DNA of 43,772 bases, taken from Chara braunii (lineage: Eukaryota; Streptophyta; Charophyceae; Charales; Characeae). Below the pieces are notes generated by a model, which saw nothing but the letters and a program-made list of their open reading frames with translations, was not told where the DNA came from and ran no database searches. The DNA lies in NCBI GenBank assembly GCA_003427395.1, contig BFEA01000556.1:609565-653336 (forward strand). The letters are read 5' to 3'. Shown here piece by piece: positions 40,973 to 43,772 of this stretch (its first letter is position 1; each line of letters begins with the position of its first letter). A program made the translations under genes and the position numbers.

Positions 40973-41279
40973 TCCCTCAATTCCAACGGTTCTCTTACCA
41001 CCGCTGGGATAGAGGGCGTACACAAGGGCTACTGATAAGGCTGAAGCTTTTTCCGAGATCATGATGTTGTGGAGGGTATCAATTCCCACATATAACAGAT
41101 GAGAGAGCGACAACCAGTGTATGCCTTGATTTCTTAAATTGGTCATTGCTTCGGCATCTGCTTGAAGTGCGAGGAAGGAAATATGGAGAATCACGATATC
41201 ACCCTTCAAGTCTGTGTCCAAATATCTCCCTCTTTTCGATTTTGGTAGGATCGCACATGTCCCATTTTTTTGTAAAACC
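40973..41279. other. LINE interior between ORF1-like and ORF2 parts
   Basis: Minus-strand frames are open but short (41221-40904), and I recognise no domain. It is probably decayed ORF1 or inter-ORF sequence of the LINE. Confidence 0.4.
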
Positions 41280-41737
41280 TTATCTGTTTACCCTATCAAT
41301 CATCTGAGCCTCTCCCGGTGGCCCTGTTGATCTGAAAGAGGGCAGGACGAAAGAGTCCTCCTCTATTTTGTTAGACAAAATCATTATTCCATGAGGGGAC
41401 TGCGTACAGATAATCGGTACCGCCACTTCCGTTCTCTCCCTTTTCAAACCGCTTGCCTTTGGTACTGTCTTCATTGGTGGAGCGGTTGAAAGGGATAATT
41501 TTAGGGGGGGCTGTTTGCCAGCCTTGTCCGAAACCAGGTTCGAACAAGGAGGGGGAACTGTGCTTTCTCTTGTATGATCGTCTCTGTTCTTAGGTTTTCG
41601 GACTGCTTTTTTGGATTTCTTTGCACGGGAACATGTTTTCCCTTCTTCTTCCGGGTTACCTGGCCTCTTGTAGCGGACACTAGTGCAGACAACGTCTGCC
41701 TAGCCGATGAGTGGATCACAGGCTGTTGAAGGTACAA
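41280..41737 (-). pseudogene. Decayed LINE ORF1-like sequence
   Basis: Two hydrophilic minus-strand frames (41737-41501, basic, with VTRKKKGKHVPVQRNPKKQ; and 41474-41280). Their position upstream of the endonuclease and their basic character suit an RNA-binding ORF1 protein. I see no zinc knuckle or RRM. The assignment rests on position. Confidence 0.4.
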
Positions 41738-41765
41738 CCGACGACAGAGTTGGCGTAATACACTA

Positions 41766-42674
41766 GTGTTCCAGATCCTAGTACCTGTAGTGTTCCAGGT
41801 CCTACTACCAGGAGAGGAAAGAAGGCTAAGGGCCGAAGCACGGGCCCATAATCTTGAGATTATCAGGGAAGCAGCAGCAGCTGTAGAGAGAACGTTAGTG
41901 ACAGCAGAAGCTAGCGCAGTAGCAGTGGCTACCTCTTCGACAACATCTGCAGCACCCCCGACTGGTCAGCAGACCAGCTCGCAGGCCGTCTCCAATACGT
42001 CAGGAGCTGGAACCAGTCAGATGGCGGGCTTGCAGTTCAGCTCGCCACCTACACGCACCCGGGAGCAGATGGAGCTCCAGCGGGTACAAAGGGTCCGCTT
42101 AAGGCTAGAGGAGGAACTTAAGAACGCTACCGACAGAGAGAAAGAGATAATAAATTGAAGTATCAGACTAGAGAGTAGAGAGGCAGACAAAGCTGCGCTA
42201 GAGGGGTTAGATGACTCGATCCTGGACAATGACATGAAGATTGTCAAGGCGAGCATCCTGTCCATGCACGCATACATGGACAGTAAACTGGACGCTATCC
42301 AGGACACCCTGGACCAGATCTTGAATGCCCTGCAAAGGCCAGGGGTCAGGCCAGCTGTTTTGCCATCGCTGCCATTCGCAGCGATGACAAACCCATATCC
42401 GTCTCAGTCTAGTATCACACCAAGTGGTACATCAGCAGAAGCAGCGCAAACTGTTGCTTCTTCATCTTCTGGTCCAGTGGTTGGAGTTACACCACAACCA
42501 CAACCTGTCCCACCAGTGGGACAACAACAGCCTTGGTACCCCAAGACCCCACTGAAACCACCCCCAACCTTCTCAGGAAATAAGAAAGATGAGGTTCTCG
42601 ACACTTGGTTGAGAACGGTGCCAATGTGGGTCTTGGGGTACCAAGGCTGTTGTTGTCCCACCAGCGGGATTTGA
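41766..42674 (+). pseudogene. Ty3/gypsy Gag N-terminal fragment, one stop, truncated by a foldback
   Basis: One frame of ~300 codons broken by a TGA at 42156-42158 (after REKEIIN), where a Trp codon is likely ancestral. Upstream it reads helical, Ala/Glu-rich sequence (RRLRAEARAHNLEIIREAA, MELQRVQRVRLRLEEELKN). Downstream come SKLDAIQDTLDQILNAL, a Pro/Ser/Gln-rich linker, and KPPPTFSGNKKDEVLDTWL, the conserved start of the retrotransposon Gag core. Soon after, it runs into an inverted copy of its own linker and stops. Protease, RT and integrase are absent, and I cannot identify LTRs. It is inserted in the ORF1 region of the minus-strand LINE. A second frame just upstream (about 41770-41850, TTRRGKKAKGRS) suggests a further frameshift. 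Confidence 0.72.
42517..42660. repeat. Perfect 33 bp inverted repeat with a 78 bp spacer
   Basis: TGGGACAACAACAGCCTTGG and the following bases (42517-42549) are exactly reverse-complemented at 42628-42660. The right arm interrupts the Gag frame just after DTWLRTVPMW. Confidence 0.95.
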
Positions 42675-43165
42675 GTGGGAACGATAAACAGAAAACCAAG
42701 TTGTGAAATCACACAGATGTCTAAGTAGTCGTGTACAGGCAGAGAGCACAAATACTCTGAGATACCATCAAAATAAGAGTAATACAATGAAGTCATGAGC
42801 CAATGTTCAAACCCTCAGGCCACACCAACACAATATCCTAAGTCGCTCCTCTTTATCCGGCGCCCAGCGCCCAACCTACACTACTTGACTATCCTACCTA
42901 CATCAGCATTCTCGCAACAGGATCACTTTGACTCTTAAAGACCAATGTACATGACGTCAACACCATGTGCCGACCTCCTTCATGTACCAGGTACGCATCT
43001 CATCTCCCCTCATCAGACCCTGTCCACCGACACTCGCCTCCTTCCTGAAGACCACCAATCGCCCTCTTACCTCCCTAGCGCCCTGCAGCTCGGCTATGGC
43101 TGCTAGCGCTCCGCTGCCCTGCAGCACCCCTCTTCACTTCTCACGCGGCCGCACTCGTTCTGGCC
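42675..43165. other. Gypsy-associated or LTR-like noncoding stretch
   Basis: No coding domain recognised. Lying between the Gag foldback and the resumption of LINE ORF1-like sequence, it may be LTR or other retrotransposon DNA. I see no clear TG...CA ends or primer-binding site. Confidence 0.35.
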
Positions 43166-43705
43166 TCAGTGCAACACGCAACCTCTAACGCAGCAGCGCA
43201 ACAGTGTGACCGCATTGCCTACGTGGGCCACACTGTTCAATCCGGCTCCGTCCAGCCGAGGTGTTTCTCGATCTGGCTGGTTTTGTTCCTCTGTGCAAAC
43301 CTCGAACAGATCCTCTGAAGAGTCCGTTGGTTTTCCGGAGAGGGTGGGTTGTACCTGGGGACTGTTTTTTTTGGTTGGGGTGGCCACGTCCGATACTTGC
43401 TCGTTATCTGAGTCCTCCAAACCATAATAGTCATTTTCATACGTTTTACTCAGATGGTCCCACAAAGTACTTCGATCGTCAAAAAGGGGGGTCAGAGTCT
43501 CCTCAACATCATCCCCCTCTTCTTCTTCAGAGGTTAGCAACTTCGGGGAGAAGGGTTTCAACACTCTTCTAGCATGAGATTCATCGTAGATCACGATCTT
43601 GTTGGGAGTGATTTCTTCCTCGCTAGATGATAATACCTCTTCATTCTAAGGTATCTCTTCCTCCTGCTTGCATTTTTCTCTCATCACCATCACGTCTTTG
43701 TCCAT
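43166..43705 (-). pseudogene. Acidic N-terminal ORF1-like region of the LINE, one stop
   Basis: From an ATG at 43705 the minus strand reads MDKDVMVMREKCKQEEEIP. It meets a TAG at 43648-43646, then stays in frame to 43166 with acidic, Ser-rich sequence (SEEEEGDDVEETLTPLF, YYGLEDSDNEQVSD). Its place upstream of the basic 41737-41280 part and the shared orientation suggest the N terminus of LINE ORF1, split by the gypsy fragment. No family domain recognised. Confidence 0.45.
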
Positions 43706-43729
43706 CTTTTTCCCTTTGGAAGTTCGAAG

Positions 43730-43731
<2 letters not shown>

Positions 43732-43772
<41 letters not shown>
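43732..43772. repeat. Poly(T) run at the window end
   Basis: 41 T residues to the last base. It could be the tail of another minus-strand retroelement lying to the right, or a low-quality contig end. Confidence 0.85.

Larger units (their letters stand above)
36456..43705 (-). mobile_element. Nearly full-length but broken LINE (minus strand), with nested insertions
   Basis: Read on the minus strand, this holds in order an ORF1-like acidic region (43705-43166 and probably 41737-41280), an endonuclease (about 40740-39950), a reverse transcriptase (39170-37785), a zinc-binding domain (37357-36829) and a poly(A) tail (T run at 36456-36477 on the plus strand). A gypsy gag fragment (41766-42674, +) lies inside the ORF1 region, and a foreign LINE 3' end (from 39388) lies between endonuclease and RT. 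Frame breaks occur in every part, so it is dead. It is the most complete copy of the LINE family also seen at 3741 and 15371. The 5' end may lie beyond the window. Confidence 0.8.

Noticed and set aside
1-43772. tRNA and rRNA genes
   Set aside because: I scanned for T-loop words (GGTTCGA-type) with a matching acceptor and found none. Hits such as TAGTTCAAATTTGG near 21405 lack a cloverleaf.

Overview
This window looks like nuclear DNA of a streptophyte, most likely a charophyte green alga with a large, repeat-rich genome. A Chara-type alga fits from general knowledge, but I could not check this. The strongest clue is one very long reading frame (26468-33859, +) whose last ~120 residues form a recognisable remorin C-terminal domain, a membrane-associated family known from land plants and their algal relatives. 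Nearly everything else is decayed transposable elements (LINE, PIF/Harbinger, Mutator-like, gypsy), MITE-like elements, minisatellites and long GA/TC microsatellites. I found no tRNA, rRNA, CRISPR array or prokaryotic-style operon.

Layout. 1-1060: a TC tract followed by a ~172 bp tandem repeat. 1987-2638: a C/T-rich minisatellite alternating 51 and 54 bp units. 3741-5340: a 5'-truncated LINE ORF2 remnant (+), with an A-rich tail near 5811-5847. 5855-13803: a decayed PIF/Harbinger element with 30 bp terminal inverted repeats. It holds a Myb/SANT-like gene (+), a coiled-coil gene (-) and a broken DDE transposase (-). Between these genes lie TC tracts and a 13 bp ATCGAT minisatellite. 15371-16010: a second LINE 3' remnant (+). 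16580-19800: a candidate 3.2 kb element with 12 bp terminal repeats and TAA flanks, enclosing a 786 bp Mutator-like element that has a perfect 9 bp target duplication. 19823-21584: a cluster of small terminal-inverted-repeat elements. 21585-26467: noncoding DNA with GA tracts, a gap bordered by an exact 81 bp duplication, and the presumed promoter and 5' leader of the remorin gene. 33860-36455: noncoding DNA with more GA/TC tracts. 36456-43705: a third LINE (-), nearly full length but multiply broken, with endonuclease, reverse transcriptase and zinc-binding regions. A nested LINE 3' fragment and a gypsy gag fragment (+) lie inside it.

The one gene that looks intact and likely host-encoded is the giant remorin. 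Its domain architecture (~2,340 residues of low-complexity, probably disordered sequence before a C-terminal remorin domain) is far outside the usual size of the family and is the main discovery candidate. The transposon genes do not form a working system: each carries stops, frameshifts, deletions or insertions.
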